A stretch of 64,000 nucleotides of DNA. Origin: Brevibacillus daliensis. Lineage in GTDB: Bacteria > Bacillota > Bacilli > Brevibacillales > Brevibacillaceae. A program made the position numbers and the translations under genes. Below are positions 8,077-17,186 of this stretch, in pieces. The notes below the pieces were generated by a model that saw nothing but the letters and a program-made list of their open reading frames with translations, was not told the origin of the DNA and did not search any database. Numbering within the stretch: position 1 is the stretch's first letter; every line of letters begins with the position of its first letter. The stretch is from assembly GCF_021245735.1 (NCBI RefSeq), contig NZ_JAJISB010000003.1:310001-374000 (forward strand), given 5' to 3'.

Positions 8077-9453
8077 GTGTACGGAGCTATTTCTCGTGTA
8101 ATGTTTCCCATTTGCTTGATTGCGTTAATTGGGGTTGGTGTTTGGGGGTATCAGGAGCATAATGAAAAAAACAGCATTTTAATTAATGCAGAAAACCAAT
8201 ACCAACGAGCTTTTCATGATCTGAATTATCATGTGAACAAACTTCATGATGAACTAGGAAAATCTGTTGTTCTTAATTCGCGAAAACAGATTTCTCCTTG
8301 TCTAACAAATGTATGGCGCCTGTCTTATACAGCTCAAAATGATCTCGGACAATTACCGCTATCACTGATGCCCTTCAATAAGACAGAGGAGTTTTTGTCA
8401 AATGTAGCCGATTTTTCATATGAAGTTGCTGTTCGGGATTTACAGAAGCAGCCTCTTTCAGAAAAAGAATACAAGATGCTAAACAGCCTCTATGATCATT
8501 CAAAGAATATCCAAACAGAACTAAATACGGTACAAACAAAAGTAATTGATAGTAAGCTTCGCTGGATGGAAGTTGAATCTGCTTTAGCCAAACAGAAGGA
8601 GCCAGGAGATAACACAATTGTAGATGGATTTACAACGATGGATAAGAAAGTTCAGGAATTCCCTGAGATGGATTGGGGAGTGACTGTAACGACCATGAAT
8701 AAGAAAAGACAACAACGTATTCAAGGGGTTTCTGGTAAATCTATTACAGAAGAAGAAGCAAAAGAGATTGCGAAGAAGTTCGTGGGACATATTTCAAAAG
8801 GTGCTACTATTGAAGTGGACAAAAATGGGAAAGGTATGCAATACAATGCATATAGTGTACGAATTACAGGGAAAAATAAAGAGGCTCCCATCAACTTAGA
8901 TATCACCAAAAAAGGTGGTCAGGTAGTTTGGTTGCTTAACGAGCGCAACGTCCAAAATGAAAAAATATCATTAGATGAAGCGGAAAGAAGCGCGCAGAAA
9001 TTTTTACAGGCTAAAGGATATGGAAACATGGTTGCATCGGAACGTGATACATATGGAGGATTGGGGATCTTTACGTTCGTACCAAAAGAAAAAGATGTCG
9101 TAATCTACCCAGATGCTGTTACCGTGAAGGTTGCACTAGATAATGGAGATGTGAATGGATTCCATTCTGTAGAATATTTATTTAATCATAAGCAGCGTAA
9201 AATGAATGGACCAAAGGTTACCGCCGAAAAAGCAAGAACGATGATTAACCCTCACGTTAAGATTAAGGGACACCAAATGGCTCTGATTCAAGGAAAGAAT
9301 GATGGGAAAGAAGTCCTTGTTCATGAATTCAGAGGTGACTATAAAAATGATCACTATCTGATCTACATTAATGCTGAAAATGGAGATGAAGAAGAGGTAA
9401 TAAAAATGTTCATGGGTGATGGAGCGCCTCGTAAAAAAGGAACTGCGTCATAA
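8077..9453 (+). CDS. ypeB: germination protein YpeB
   Basis: A 458-aa protein close to the usual 450-aa length of YpeB, which is needed for SleB stability and localisation in spores. It has an N-terminal transmembrane segment (about residues 5-24), a helical region to about 200, and C-terminal PepSY-like repeats with the pattern EEAKEIAKKF (about 228) and DEAERSAQKFL (about 300). The GTG start follows AAAAGGAGG. It is the second gene of the sleB-ypeB operon. Confidence 0.92.
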   Translation: MYGAISRVMFPICLIALIGVGVWGYQEHNEKNSILINAENQYQRAFHDLNYHVNKLHDELGKSVVLNSRKQISPCLTNVWRLSYTAQNDLGQLPLSLMPFNKTEEFLSNVADFSYEVAVRDLQKQPLSEKEYKMLNSLYDHSKNIQTELNTVQTKVIDSKLRWMEVESALAKQKEPGDNTIVDGFTTMDKKVQEFPEMDWGVTVTTMNKKRQQRIQGVSGKSITEEEAKEIAKKFVGHISKGATIEVDKNGKGMQYNAYSVRITGKNKEAPINLDITKKGGQVVWLLNERNVQNEKISLDEAERSAQKFLQAKGYGNMVASERDTYGGLGIFTFVPKEKDVVIYPDAVTVKVALDNGDVNGFHSVEYLFNHKQRKMNGPKVTAEKARTMINPHVKIKGHQMALIQGKNDGKEVLVHEFRGDYKNDHYLIYINAENGDEEEVIKMFMGDGAPRKKGTAS

Positions 9454-9487
9454 CCGTCGAACTATGAACACCGTCGAATTATGAACA
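9454..9487 (+). repeat. 17-bp tandem direct repeat
   Basis: Two adjacent copies of a 17-base unit (9454-9470 and 9471-9487) that differ at one position, C versus T in CCGTCGAAyTATGAACA. The array starts directly after the ypeB stop codon and runs into the terminator hairpin. Confidence 0.85.
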
Positions 9488-9517
9488 AAGAAGTTTGTGC
9501 CACGCAAACTTCTTTGT
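9485..9517 (+). terminator. hairpin terminator after ypeB
   Basis: A perfect 13-bp stem ACAAAGAAGTTTG/CAAACTTCTTTGT with a 7-base loop. The T tract is short, so termination may be incomplete. The stem may also act as an mRNA 3' end. Confidence 0.6.
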
Positions 9518-9547
9518 TTGCTGTATGGATATTAGCCTGTGTATAAT
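9518..9547 (+). promoter_or_regulatory. candidate sigma-A promoter for the PilZ gene
   Basis: TTGCTG (9518-9523), an 18-base spacer and a perfect TATAAT (9542-9547), 35 bases before the PilZ-gene start. Confidence 0.45.
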
Positions 9548-9581
9548 GGAGGCAGAGGGTATAATAGGGGAGGAAAAAAGA

Positions 9582-10265
9582 GTGAGTGTGCTGCCTCAAG
9601 TTGGACAAGTGATGCACCTGTCTCTAGCATCTTTAACGGATGAAAATAGCAAACAAATTTACAAAACAAGAGTTGCTGATTATTCTGACAAAGAGATTGC
9701 AATAGAATTACCTACTGAAGAGGATACAGGTAAAGCCTCGTCATTTCCTTCTGGGGTAACGTGTTTTGTATGGTACATAGGAAATGATGGGTCAAGATAT
9801 GATTTTGTGACCTCAGTGGTTGGAAGGAAACGAGAAAACATCCCGATGCTCCTATTGGCAAAGGTACCTAAAGAAGAAATAGTTAGAACGCAGAGACGAG
9901 GATATTTACGTGTTCAAGCGTCGTTGGAAATATCCATCAGCTATTTGAAGGGAAAAAACAAGCAGACGTTCTTGGCTAGAACGATAGATATCAGTGGTGG
10001 AGGACTTGCTTTTACTTGTCCAAAGCACTATATATTTCATGAACAGCAAGAATTAGAAATCTGGTTATCGCTCCCATCCAAAAATGGTAGTGTCAGTCAT
10101 TCATTTTCCAAAGCTAGAGTTATTCGAGTTAATCAACAAGAGCATAGCTCATTCTCTTGGGTCTCCGTTAAATATACCGAGATTTCAGAGGCAGACCGTG
10201 CAAAAATTGTACGTATCTGTTACGAGCGGCAATTGGAGGACAGACAAAAAGGCTTGACGGACTAA
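9582..10265 (+). CDS. motI: PilZ-domain c-di-GMP receptor (YpfA/MotI-like)
   Basis: A 227-aa YcgR-like protein with an N-terminal YcgR-type beta domain (about residues 1-100) and a C-terminal PilZ domain. The c-di-GMP-binding residues are in RRGYLR and DISGGG. In B. subtilis the homologue at this locus (YpfA/MotI/DgrA) binds c-di-GMP and slows the flagellar motor by contacting MotA. I start at GTG 9582 behind GGGGAGG; an in-frame ATG about 36 bases upstream is a weaker alternative. It lies before the DUF5359 gene and cmk as in B. subtilis. Confidence 0.85.
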   Translation: MSVLPQVGQVMHLSLASLTDENSKQIYKTRVADYSDKEIAIELPTEEDTGKASSFPSGVTCFVWYIGNDGSRYDFVTSVVGRKRENIPMLLLAKVPKEEIVRTQRRGYLRVQASLEISISYLKGKNKQTFLARTIDISGGGLAFTCPKHYIFHEQQELEIWLSLPSKNGSVSHSFSKARVIRVNQQEHSSFSWVSVKYTEISEADRAKIVRICYERQLEDRQKGLTD

Positions 10266-10289
10266 GCATCTTGTAAAGGGGCCACCCAG

Positions 10290-10475
10290 ATGAGTCAACA
10301 AGAATTTGACAGCTGTTTTATATCGTTTTCCAAGCGAATGGAGAAAATGATTCGTAAAGGGATTTTTTTGTTTGCTATCATGATAGTATTGGCCCAACTA
10401 CTTTTAGCAGTAGGAGTGTATCGAAATTTCCTAGTCCCGACAGTGAGATTGGAAGGCGTAGCTGTAGTGCGCTGA
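10290..10475 (+). CDS. small membrane protein of the DUF5359/YpfB type
   Basis: A 61-aa protein with one transmembrane helix (about residues 23-45) after a basic amphipathic N-terminus. The ATG follows AAAGGGG. A small single-pass protein (YpfB) occupies the same place before cmk in B. subtilis, so conserved position supports a real gene. Function is not known. Confidence 0.7.
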   Translation: MSQQEFDSCFISFSKRMEKMIRKGIFLFAIMIVLAQLLLAVGVYRNFLVPTVRLEGVAVVR

Positions 10476-10593
10476 GTTTGCTTCATCTGGTGGGATGTGG
10501 TACAATATACCATAGAATGGCTTCGACGAATGTTCTTCGTTCGGGGCTTTCTTGCTTTCTATCTTTCTATTTTTTAGTAGGTGACTTCTGATC

Positions 10594-11244
10594 ATGAATA
10601 TAGCGATTGATGGACCTGCAGGCGCAGGGAAAAGTACGGTGGCCCAACGAGTAGCTGCATCCCTACAATTTGTATATGTAGATACAGGTGCAATGTACCG
10701 GGCGTTAGCTTGGGCTGTTATTCATAATAGTGTAGATGTGCTTGATCAAAAAGCAGTTTCTGCACTGTTACAAAATGCTCAAATTGAGTTAAAACGTATG
10801 CAAGATGGACAACATGTATTCTGGAATGGAGAAGATATTACCCACCATATCCGGACACAAGAAGTAAGTAACTATGCTTCTGTTGTTGCTAGTTACCCAG
10901 ACGTACGCAATAGAATGCTTACCCTTCAACGAGAAATGGCACATCAAGGTAATGTGGTCATGGATGGTCGCGATATTGGCACACATGTATTGCCAGACGC
11001 GAGAGTGAAAATATTCTTGACTGCTTCTATTGAAGAAAGAGCTAGACGCCGTTATGGTGATTTGATTGCAAAAGGTGAAACACCAGACTTGGAACTTTTG
11101 CAAAAAGAGATTGCCGAACGAGATCAGCGTGATAAGGAAAGAAAAAGTGCTCCGTTACGAAAAGCAGAGGACGCTGTATTGCTTGATACGACAAGCATGT
11201 CCCTCGATGAAGTGGTTATTAATATTCTAGCGTTATGCAGATAA
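10594..11244 (+). CDS. cmk: cytidylate kinase
   Basis: A 216-aa cytidine monophosphate kinase that phosphorylates CMP and dCMP for nucleotide and phospholipid precursor supply. The P-loop GPAGAGKST is at residues 7-15, followed by VDTGAMYRA and MDGRDIGTHVLP, both typical of Cmk. Length is near the B. subtilis enzyme (224 aa). AGGTGAC precedes the ATG. plsC follows after 13 bases, as is common in Bacillales. Confidence 0.97.
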   Translation: MNIAIDGPAGAGKSTVAQRVAASLQFVYVDTGAMYRALAWAVIHNSVDVLDQKAVSALLQNAQIELKRMQDGQHVFWNGEDITHHIRTQEVSNYASVVASYPDVRNRMLTLQREMAHQGNVVMDGRDIGTHVLPDARVKIFLTASIEERARRRYGDLIAKGETPDLELLQKEIAERDQRDKERKSAPLRKAEDAVLLDTTSMSLDEVVINILALCR

Positions 11245-11257
11245 TTGGGTGAAAGAA

Positions 11258-11848
11258 TTGAACTTATACAAGATTTTCCGTTCAGGTTTTCGCTTTTTAT
11301 TACGAATTTTTTATAAATATGAGGTTGTTGGCTCACACCATTTGCCTACTACGGGTCCAGTTATTTTATGTGCAAATCACATTAGTAACTGGGATCCGAT
11401 GTCGTTAGGGGGCGCTGTGGAGCGGCAGGTTTGTTACATGGCAAAGGCTGAATTATTTGACATCCCCGTAGTTTCCTATCTTGTTAAAGAATTTGGTGCT
11501 TTTCCAGTTAAACGGGGTGGTGGCGACCGAGCTGCGATTCGTGCTACCATGCAGATACTAGATGAAGGGAAAGTTTTCGGGATATTTCCTGAAGGTTCTC
11601 GCAGTAAAACTGGCGAAGTAGGTGAAGGGAAATCAGGTGTTGCCCTTTTTGCGCTTAAATCTGATGCTGCCGTTGTTCCTGTTGCAATCATTGGACCTTA
11701 TCGACTTTTTCGTAAAGTTAAAGTTGTTGTAGGTAAACCGCTTGATTTATCACCGTGGAAGACTGAGAAACCAACGGGAGAAACGATGAAACAGGTGACA
11801 GACTTCATTATGGATGAAATACGAAGAATGATTGTAGAGCACAAATAA
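11258..11848 (+). CDS. plsC: 1-acyl-sn-glycerol-3-phosphate acyltransferase
   Basis: A 196-aa PlsC-type acyltransferase acylating lysophosphatidate to phosphatidate at the membrane. The catalytic NHxxxxD motif is seen as NHISNWD, and the substrate-binding block as FPEGSRSKTG. TTG at 11258 is preferred because GGGTGA lies 5 bases upstream. An in-frame GTG at 11249 would add three residues but has no ribosome site. It is probably cotranscribed with cmk. Confidence 0.9.
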   Translation: MNLYKIFRSGFRFLLRIFYKYEVVGSHHLPTTGPVILCANHISNWDPMSLGGAVERQVCYMAKAELFDIPVVSYLVKEFGAFPVKRGGGDRAAIRATMQILDEGKVFGIFPEGSRSKTGEVGEGKSGVALFALKSDAAVVPVAIIGPYRLFRKVKVVVGKPLDLSPWKTEKPTGETMKQVTDFIMDEIRRMIVEHK

Positions 11849-12011
11849 TCTACTGCATCTTTCTTCCAATCAAGTTGCATACTACTTACTGCACATACAT
11901 TTTTACTGTTTGTCAGACCTTCGCCACTGGCGGGGTTTAACATATTTATTGTTCACGAGCCTGGCTACTATCACTTACATGTCAATGTTGGCATTCGAGG
12001 AGGTTTATTCA

Positions 12012-13193
12012 ATGGTCGATGGAACAGATAGCAACCTAAGTCTAAACAATGTGGAAACTCTATCCGTAGGGGACGTTGTAAAGGCAAAGGTAACCAAAGT
12101 GGAAGACAAACAAGTACTTGTTGATGTTGGCTACAAATATGATGGTCTCATTCCGATAAGCGAACTGTCAGGTCTTCATGTAGAAAAAACATCTGATCTA
12201 GTTGCTATCGGAGATGAGTTTGAAGTTAAAGTTACGAAACTGAATGATGATAGCGAAGAATTGGTGGTTTCCAAAAAAGCAGTTGATGCAGAAAATGCTT
12301 GGAAAGACCTTGTAGAAAAAAAGGAAACTGGCGTTATCATTGAAGCAGAAGTAAAAGATGTAGTGAAAGGTGGCCTTGTAGTAGATGTTGGTCTACGCGG
12401 CTTTATTCCTGCCTCTATGGTAGAACGTCATTTTGTGGAAGATTTCTCTGATTACAAGGGTCGTACTTTAAAACTTCGAGTTATGGAACTTGATAAAGAG
12501 AAAAATAAAGTGATCCTGTCTCACAAGGCAATTCTTGATGAGGAAGCTAAGCAAGGCAAGACAAAAGTATTGGAAACCATTGAGGTTGGCAGTATTTTGG
12601 ACGGAACCGTACAACGTTTGACCGATTTCGGTGTATTCGTTGATATTGGTGGCGTTGATGGTCTGGTCCACGTTTCCGAACTTGCCTGGGATCATGTAGA
12701 GAAGCCTTCTGATGTAGTAAAAGAAGGGGAACAGGTTAAAGTAAAAGTATTGAAAGTAGATAAAAATAATGAGCGTATTAGCTTAAGCATGAAGGATGCT
12801 CAGCCAGGTCCTTTTGATGAAGCGGCTGAAAAATTCAAGAAGGGCGACGTCGTATCTGGTACAGTAAAAAGACTGACAGGATTCGGTGCTTTTGTTGAGA
12901 TTGCTCCACGCGTAGAAGGTTTGGTTCATATCTCACAAATCGCAAATCGCCGTGTGAAAACTCCAAGTGAAGTGTTGAAGGAAGGCCAGGAAGTAAAAGT
13001 GAAGGTCCTGGATATTAATTTAAAAGACCAGCGTATCAGCTTAAGTATTCGTGCTGTTGAAGAAGACCGCGAAGAGGAAGCAGAACGTATTTCTCGTAAA
13101 GAACTTCAACAATACACGCAAGAGAATAACCAACAAGGAATGGGTATAACCCTAGGAGACTTGTTTGGTGATCTGAAAGATAAATTAAAATAA
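12012..13193 (+). CDS. ypfD: S1-domain RNA-binding protein (YpfD, RpsA-like)
   Basis: A 393-aa protein with four S1 RNA-binding domains, at about residues 17-88, 105-170, 190-258 and 275-344, then a short acidic/Gln-rich tail. B. subtilis YpfD (382 aa) occupies this position and is related to ribosomal protein S1 but shorter than the six-domain E. coli form. ATG 12012 is preceded by CGAGGAGG. The 34 upstream in-frame codons are rejected. Several S1 domains keep the GFVDIGG/HVSEL-type signature. The exact role in translation is not settled for this family. Confidence 0.92.
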   Translation: MVDGTDSNLSLNNVETLSVGDVVKAKVTKVEDKQVLVDVGYKYDGLIPISELSGLHVEKTSDLVAIGDEFEVKVTKLNDDSEELVVSKKAVDAENAWKDLVEKKETGVIIEAEVKDVVKGGLVVDVGLRGFIPASMVERHFVEDFSDYKGRTLKLRVMELDKEKNKVILSHKAILDEEAKQGKTKVLETIEVGSILDGTVQRLTDFGVFVDIGGVDGLVHVSELAWDHVEKPSDVVKEGEQVKVKVLKVDKNNERISLSMKDAQPGPFDEAAEKFKKGDVVSGTVKRLTGFGAFVEIAPRVEGLVHISQIANRRVKTPSEVLKEGQEVKVKVLDINLKDQRISLSIRAVEEDREEEAERISRKELQQYTQENNQQGMGITLGDLFGDLKDKLK

Positions 13194-13198
13194 GAGTA

Positions 13199-13279
13199 AC
13201 AAAACGGTCATGACCGTTTTGTTGGACCGCAAGCGATCACATCCAATTTCATGAAAAACGTCGAGACGTTTTTCACAGA
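13199..13279 (+). repeat. structured dispersed repeat, copy 1
   Basis: About 81 bases starting 5 bases after the ypfD stop. Three hairpin-forming parts follow each other: a perfect 20-base palindrome (13201-13220), a short GACCGC..GCGATC arm pair (13225-13238) and an 11-bp stem TGAAAAACGTC/GACGTTTTTCA (13252-13275). Copy 2, in the same orientation, is at 37457-37538. Stem 3 differs between the copies by a compensatory C-G to A-T change. Confidence 0.85.
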
Positions 13280-13283
13280 AAAC

Positions 13284-13331
13284 AAAGGATATGCCCAAAG
13301 ACGTTTAATCGTCAGGACATATCCTTTTTTT
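13284..13331 (+). terminator. rho-independent terminator after ypfD
   Basis: AAAGGATATG pairs with CATATCCTTT, with an inner GACG..CGTC arm, followed by TTTTTTT. It lies directly after the structured repeat. Confidence 0.85.
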
Positions 13332-13419
13332 GTGTGAAGAAGAGACTACTACCACACCAAGTGAGTCATACTACAGGCAGGTACCTAAATGTCGAAAGTA
13401 GATTGTGCAGGTGTTCAAT

Positions 13420-14085
13420 ATGAATGATGGAATCGTAGCGTTACTACTACAATGGTTGTTTCTGTGTATTGTCTGGATGGGGTTGGCAGATCGTCTCCTA
13501 GCCAAAATGAAAGTAAAACGCTCTACGGTATTGGTTATCGTAACGTGCTTTCTCCTAACGGGCTTTGCTGAGTGGAAATTGTATTTTTATCCGGCGATTG
13601 TTAATGTTAGTGGGTTTCTATTACCACTTGCCGTTGCAGCTTTAATTTGGTCAGGTAACTCTTCTTCTCTACAAGAGAGAAGTCGATTATTTCTAGGTGC
13701 ATTGATTCTCATTTTTTCACTAGTTTTTTTAAGAAAGATCATTTTTTGGAATCCAGTATTGTTATTACTGGATGAAAAAATCCTGATTCCTTTGATTACT
13801 ATCAGTCTCTGTTTCTTTCTTGCACGCCATCTCTTGCATCATGTCTTTTATCTTACTGCGGTGCTGCCCATTTCAGATGCCATCTATCAGCTTTCCTTTG
13901 TTTCATTAACCAATCAAGCTAGTATGGGTGGTGCATACCTACAAGATTTGCTGTGGGTATGTATAGCCGCTGTGGCTGTTCTTTATCCAGTTTTTTCGCT
14001 TGCTATGAATGGGGGAGCCCGAGGATATCAATTTGTAAGTATGATTGTGCGTAAAATAATTAATCAAAAACAGACAGGTGAATAA
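13420..14085 (+). CDS. polytopic membrane protein (YphA/SeaA-like)
   Basis: A 221-aa, strongly hydrophobic protein with about six or seven predicted transmembrane segments and no recognisable catalytic motif. B. subtilis yphA, a membrane protein of about 200 aa, lies between ypfD and der, so this is probably its counterpart by position and topology. Sequence identity was not tested. ATG 13420 is chosen because CAGGTG lies 6 bases upstream; GTG codons at 13405 and 13411 are alternatives. The next gene starts 1 base after the stop, so the two are cotranscribed. Confidence 0.7.
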   Translation: MNDGIVALLLQWLFLCIVWMGLADRLLAKMKVKRSTVLVIVTCFLLTGFAEWKLYFYPAIVNVSGFLLPLAVAALIWSGNSSSLQERSRLFLGALILIFSLVFLRKIIFWNPVLLLLDEKILIPLITISLCFFLARHLLHHVFYLTAVLPISDAIYQLSFVSLTNQASMGGAYLQDLLWVCIAAVAVLYPVFSLAMNGGARGYQFVSMIVRKIINQKQTGE

Positions 14086-14086
14086 T

Positions 14087-15001
14087 ATGCTAAAACAGTT
14101 ACTCACGAATGAGTATGTTATTCCTTTATTTCTAGGAGTAGCCTTCGGAATCATTAATCGTATTTATCTTCTACGCACTGATTATCGCCAGTATCCAACC
14201 TATCCTCATGGACAATTGATCCATATTTCACTTGGAGTCATTGCTGCAGGGTTGGGTGCTGTTGCAGTGCCTTCCTTCTTGAAGGAGGACTACACGGCGA
14301 TCACCTTCCTCTCTCTAGCAGCTCAGCAATTTCGGGATGTTCGTAACATGGAACGTAATACCTTGACTGAAATCGACCAGATGGAGCTAGTTCCCAGAGG
14401 GAAATCGTACATTGAAGGGATAGCCATGGTATTTGAAGGGCGCAATTATTTGGTTATTTTTTCATCCTTTCTTACGACGTTCGCCACTGTCTTATTTACT
14501 TGGAAGGGTGGGATTATAGTAGGAATAGTCACGTTGATCGTTTCGCATCTGTTGAAGTCAGGAAAGACCTTGGAACATATTGTTGATGTAATACCCGGAC
14601 ATGTTCGTCTGGAAGGGGTAAATTTGTACGTAGATGATATATATATTATGAATGTAGGTTCCACTGCCGCTCAAGATATCATAGCAGAAAAAGGGGTGGG
14701 ATATGTTTTGATTCCTAAAAATGATAATGCCAAGGTTACGATCGCTCACCCGGGTCAACGCCAAGCAATTTTGCATGATGCCTCTACAATCCTTGGCGTA
14801 TATACAGACCAGGGCGAACCATCCCTTACCCCTCTTGTAAAACGTGATTTAAAGACAGGTAGATTAGGTGTATTCCTTTTACCTTACGATAAAGACATAA
14901 CAAAAGGGGCGAAGGTAATAGAAGGTTCTACAATCATTGAGAGTTCGATTCGTATGCCTCAAGAAGCAAAAGTGAATCAAGCGAAAGGAAGAGAGACGTA
15001 A
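14087..15001 (+). CDS. YIEGIA-domain membrane protein
   Basis: A 304-aa protein containing the diagnostic string YIEGIA at about residue 111. The N-terminal half has three or so membrane segments. The C-terminal half is soluble and contains a TrkA-C-like stretch. The family is found in spore-forming Firmicutes and is uncharacterised. I use ATG 14087 with AGGTGA 5 bases upstream; GTG 14078 overlaps the previous gene. Its stop codon overlaps the start of a small partner gene, so translation of the two is probably coupled. Confidence 0.85.
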   Translation: MLKQLLTNEYVIPLFLGVAFGIINRIYLLRTDYRQYPTYPHGQLIHISLGVIAAGLGAVAVPSFLKEDYTAITFLSLAAQQFRDVRNMERNTLTEIDQMELVPRGKSYIEGIAMVFEGRNYLVIFSSFLTTFATVLFTWKGGIIVGIVTLIVSHLLKSGKTLEHIVDVIPGHVRLEGVNLYVDDIYIMNVGSTAAQDIIAEKGVGYVLIPKNDNAKVTIAHPGQRQAILHDASTILGVYTDQGEPSLTPLVKRDLKTGRLGVFLLPYDKDITKGAKVIEGSTIIESSIRMPQEAKVNQAKGRET

Positions 15002-15180
15002 TGAAGGAAATATCTGCGATCATTACGACGAGAAGAGAAGATGTATCAGGAGGAACTCCCGTTTTTGTTGCAAAGGATGAACAAGAAATGCAGGATATTG
15101 CCTTTTTATTGGAGAAAATTTTGGATGGAATGGTACATGAAATTGCCCCTCGGATCCTAGTCATTGTTAGGCACAAGTAG
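15001..15180 (+). CDS. capping complex subunit for YIEGIA, 59 aa
   Basis: A short gene that reads MKEISAIITTRREDV at its start and ends in ILVIVRHK. Its ATG shares the last A of the YIEGIA-gene stop (TAATG), indicating translational coupling. Small proteins of about 58-60 aa directly after YIEGIA genes are annotated as capping complex subunit for YIEGIA, which is why I use this name. The biochemical role is unknown. No cysteines, signal peptide or membrane segment are present. Confidence 0.75.
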   Translation: MKEISAIITTRREDVSGGTPVFVAKDEQEMQDIAFLLEKILDGMVHEIAPRILVIVRHK

Positions 15181-15236
15181 AATATGATATGATTAGCAGA
15201 TGAAATCAAGTAAGCAGAGAGAGAGTGTTGAGTAGT

Positions 15237-16550
15237 ATGGGATTACCAGTAGTAGCAATTGTCGGACGCCCTAACGTTGGTAAGTCGACGATTTTTAACC
15301 GATTAGTAGGAGAACGAGTTGCAATCGTTGAGGACAAGCCAGGTGTTACACGTGATCGTCTTTATGCAAAAGCAGAATGGCTAACTCGAGAATTTCATGT
15401 TATAGATACAGGTGGAATTGAATTTGCGGAAACGGATCATATTTTGACGCAAATGCGTAATCAGGCTGAATTAGCCATTGATGAAGCAGACGTAATTATC
15501 CTGATCGTAGATGTTCGTTCTGGAGTGACCGATGCTGATCTAAACGTGGCACGTATGTTGAACAGAACAGGAAAACCAATTGTTCTGGCAGTAAATAAAG
15601 TAGATAACTTTGAGATGCGAAATGATATTTATGAGTTTTACCAACTTGGTGTAGGCGAGCCATATCCAATTTCCGGTTCTCATGGTCTAGGTTTGGGCGA
15701 CATGCTGGATGAAGTAATTGCTCACTTCCCTAGTGTTGAAGAAGAGGCAAAACGGGATGATGAAATTCGCATCTCCATTATTGGACGTCCGAATGTAGGG
15801 AAGTCTTCATTAACGAACGCTATCCTTGGTGCAGAGCGTGTTATTGTTAGTGAGGTGGCTGGTACCACTCGTGATGCGATTGATACTCCATTTGTTCGTG
15901 AAGGACAAGAGTATGTACTGGTTGATACAGCTGGGATGCGTAAAAAAGGAAAAGTGTATGAAAGCACCGAAAAATATAGTGTAATGCGCGCCCTCAAAGC
16001 GATTGAAGACTCAGATGTGGTCTTGGTTGTTATTAACGGGGAAGAAGGAATTATTGAGCAGGATAAAAAAATCGCTGGATACGCACATGAAGCTGGACGT
16101 GGTGTCATTATTGTCGTTAATAAATGGGATGCCCTTGAAAAAGACGACAAGACCATGCAACGCTTTACAGAGTTGATTCGTGAGGAGTTCAAATATCTTT
16201 CGTACGCACCAATCCTGTATGTCTCAGCAAAAACAAAACAACGGGTGCACACTATTTTGCCAAAGGTAAATGAGGTAGCAGAAGCACATACGATGCGTGT
16301 GAATACTTCAGTGTTGAATGATTTGATCACAGATGCGACGATCATGACGTCTCCACCGAGTGATAAAGGTAAACGCTTAAGAATTAACTATACGACCCAG
16401 GCAGCTATTAAACCACCAACCTTTATTGTCTTCGTAAATGACCCTGAATTAATGCATTTCTCCTATGAACGTTACTTAGAGAATAAAATTAGAGAAGCGT
16501 TTGTATTCGAAGGGACGCCTATCCGTATCTTAACCCGTAAGAAAACATAG
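15237..16550 (+). CDS. der: ribosome biogenesis GTPase Der (EngA)
   Basis: A 437-aa protein with two tandem GTPase domains and a KH-like C-terminal domain. It is essential for 50S subunit assembly. Domain 1 has GRPNVGKS (residues 10-17), DTGG and NKVD. Domain 2 has GRPNVGKSS (about 183), DTAG and NKWD. The length matches B. subtilis Der (436 aa) when the ATG at 15237 is used, giving the family-typical [12 protein letters not shown] beginning. GTG 15225 and TTG 15228 are in frame upstream; none of the starts has a strong ribosome site. Confidence 0.97.
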   Translation: MGLPVVAIVGRPNVGKSTIFNRLVGERVAIVEDKPGVTRDRLYAKAEWLTREFHVIDTGGIEFAETDHILTQMRNQAELAIDEADVIILIVDVRSGVTDADLNVARMLNRTGKPIVLAVNKVDNFEMRNDIYEFYQLGVGEPYPISGSHGLGLGDMLDEVIAHFPSVEEEAKRDDEIRISIIGRPNVGKSSLTNAILGAERVIVSEVAGTTRDAIDTPFVREGQEYVLVDTAGMRKKGKVYESTEKYSVMRALKAIEDSDVVLVVINGEEGIIEQDKKIAGYAHEAGRGVIIVVNKWDALEKDDKTMQRFTELIREEFKYLSYAPILYVSAKTKQRVHTILPKVNEVAEAHTMRVNTSVLNDLITDATIMTSPPSDKGKRLRINYTTQAAIKPPTFIVFVNDPELMHFSYERYLENKIREAFVFEGTPIRILTRKKT

Positions 16551-16565
16551 GGAGTGGAGAATGCA

Positions 16566-17174
16566 ATGATGATTTTGCTTTCACTAATCATCAGTTATTT
16601 GATTGGTTCAATTAGTTTCAGCTATCTAATTGGGAAAAAAGTAGCAGGAATTGACATTAGAAGTCATGGTAGCGGGAATGCCGGAGCGACGAATACGCTC
16701 CGGGTTCTCGGTAAAGGTCCGGCGGTCATGGTTCTATTACTGGATGCATTAAAACCTGTTGCAACCATGTACATTACATATTGGTTAACAGATAGTAATC
16801 AGCTTGCATTTGCTGCTGCAGGGTTATTCACTGTCATAGGTCATAACTGGCCTATTTACTATGGATTCCGCGGTGGAAAAGGGATTGCCACAACAGCTGG
16901 TGTTGCTCTTGCCCTAAATCCGTTAGCATTTGTTATCTGTGCAGTTCTTGCCATTGCAAGTATAGCGATTACAAAATATGTTTCTTTGGGCTCCTTGCTG
17001 TTTGTTACGTTATTTCCCATCTTATTGCTATTATTTACGCAAAACTACCTGCTATTTTTTATAAGCTTGCTGATTACTGTGTTGGCTTATTACCGTCATT
17101 ATTCCAATATCACTAATTTGATGCAGGGGAAAGAGCGTAAAATCGGAGATAAATCCCACAGAAAACTTAATTAA
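16566..17174 (+). CDS. plsY: glycerol-3-phosphate acyltransferase PlsY
   Basis: A 202-aa membrane enzyme transferring acyl groups from acyl-phosphate to glycerol-3-phosphate, the first step of phospholipid synthesis. It shows the three PlsY motifs: GSISFSYLIGK near the N-terminus, the GSGNAGATN glycine-rich block and the FRGGKGIATTAG block. GGAGTGGAG precedes ATG 16566. It follows der by 15 bases and precedes gpsA, which makes the enzyme's substrate, so the linkage is functional. Confidence 0.95.
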   Translation: MMILLSLIISYLIGSISFSYLIGKKVAGIDIRSHGSGNAGATNTLRVLGKGPAVMVLLLDALKPVATMYITYWLTDSNQLAFAAAGLFTVIGHNWPIYYGFRGGKGIATTAGVALALNPLAFVICAVLAIASIAITKYVSLGSLLFVTLFPILLLLFTQNYLLFFISLLITVLAYYRHYSNITNLMQGKERKIGDKSHRKLN

Positions 17175-17186
17175 GTGGAGGAAGAC

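Noticed and set aside
15722-16345. 207-codon minus-strand frame inside der
   Set aside because: A codon-shadow of the strongly supported der gene on the other strand.
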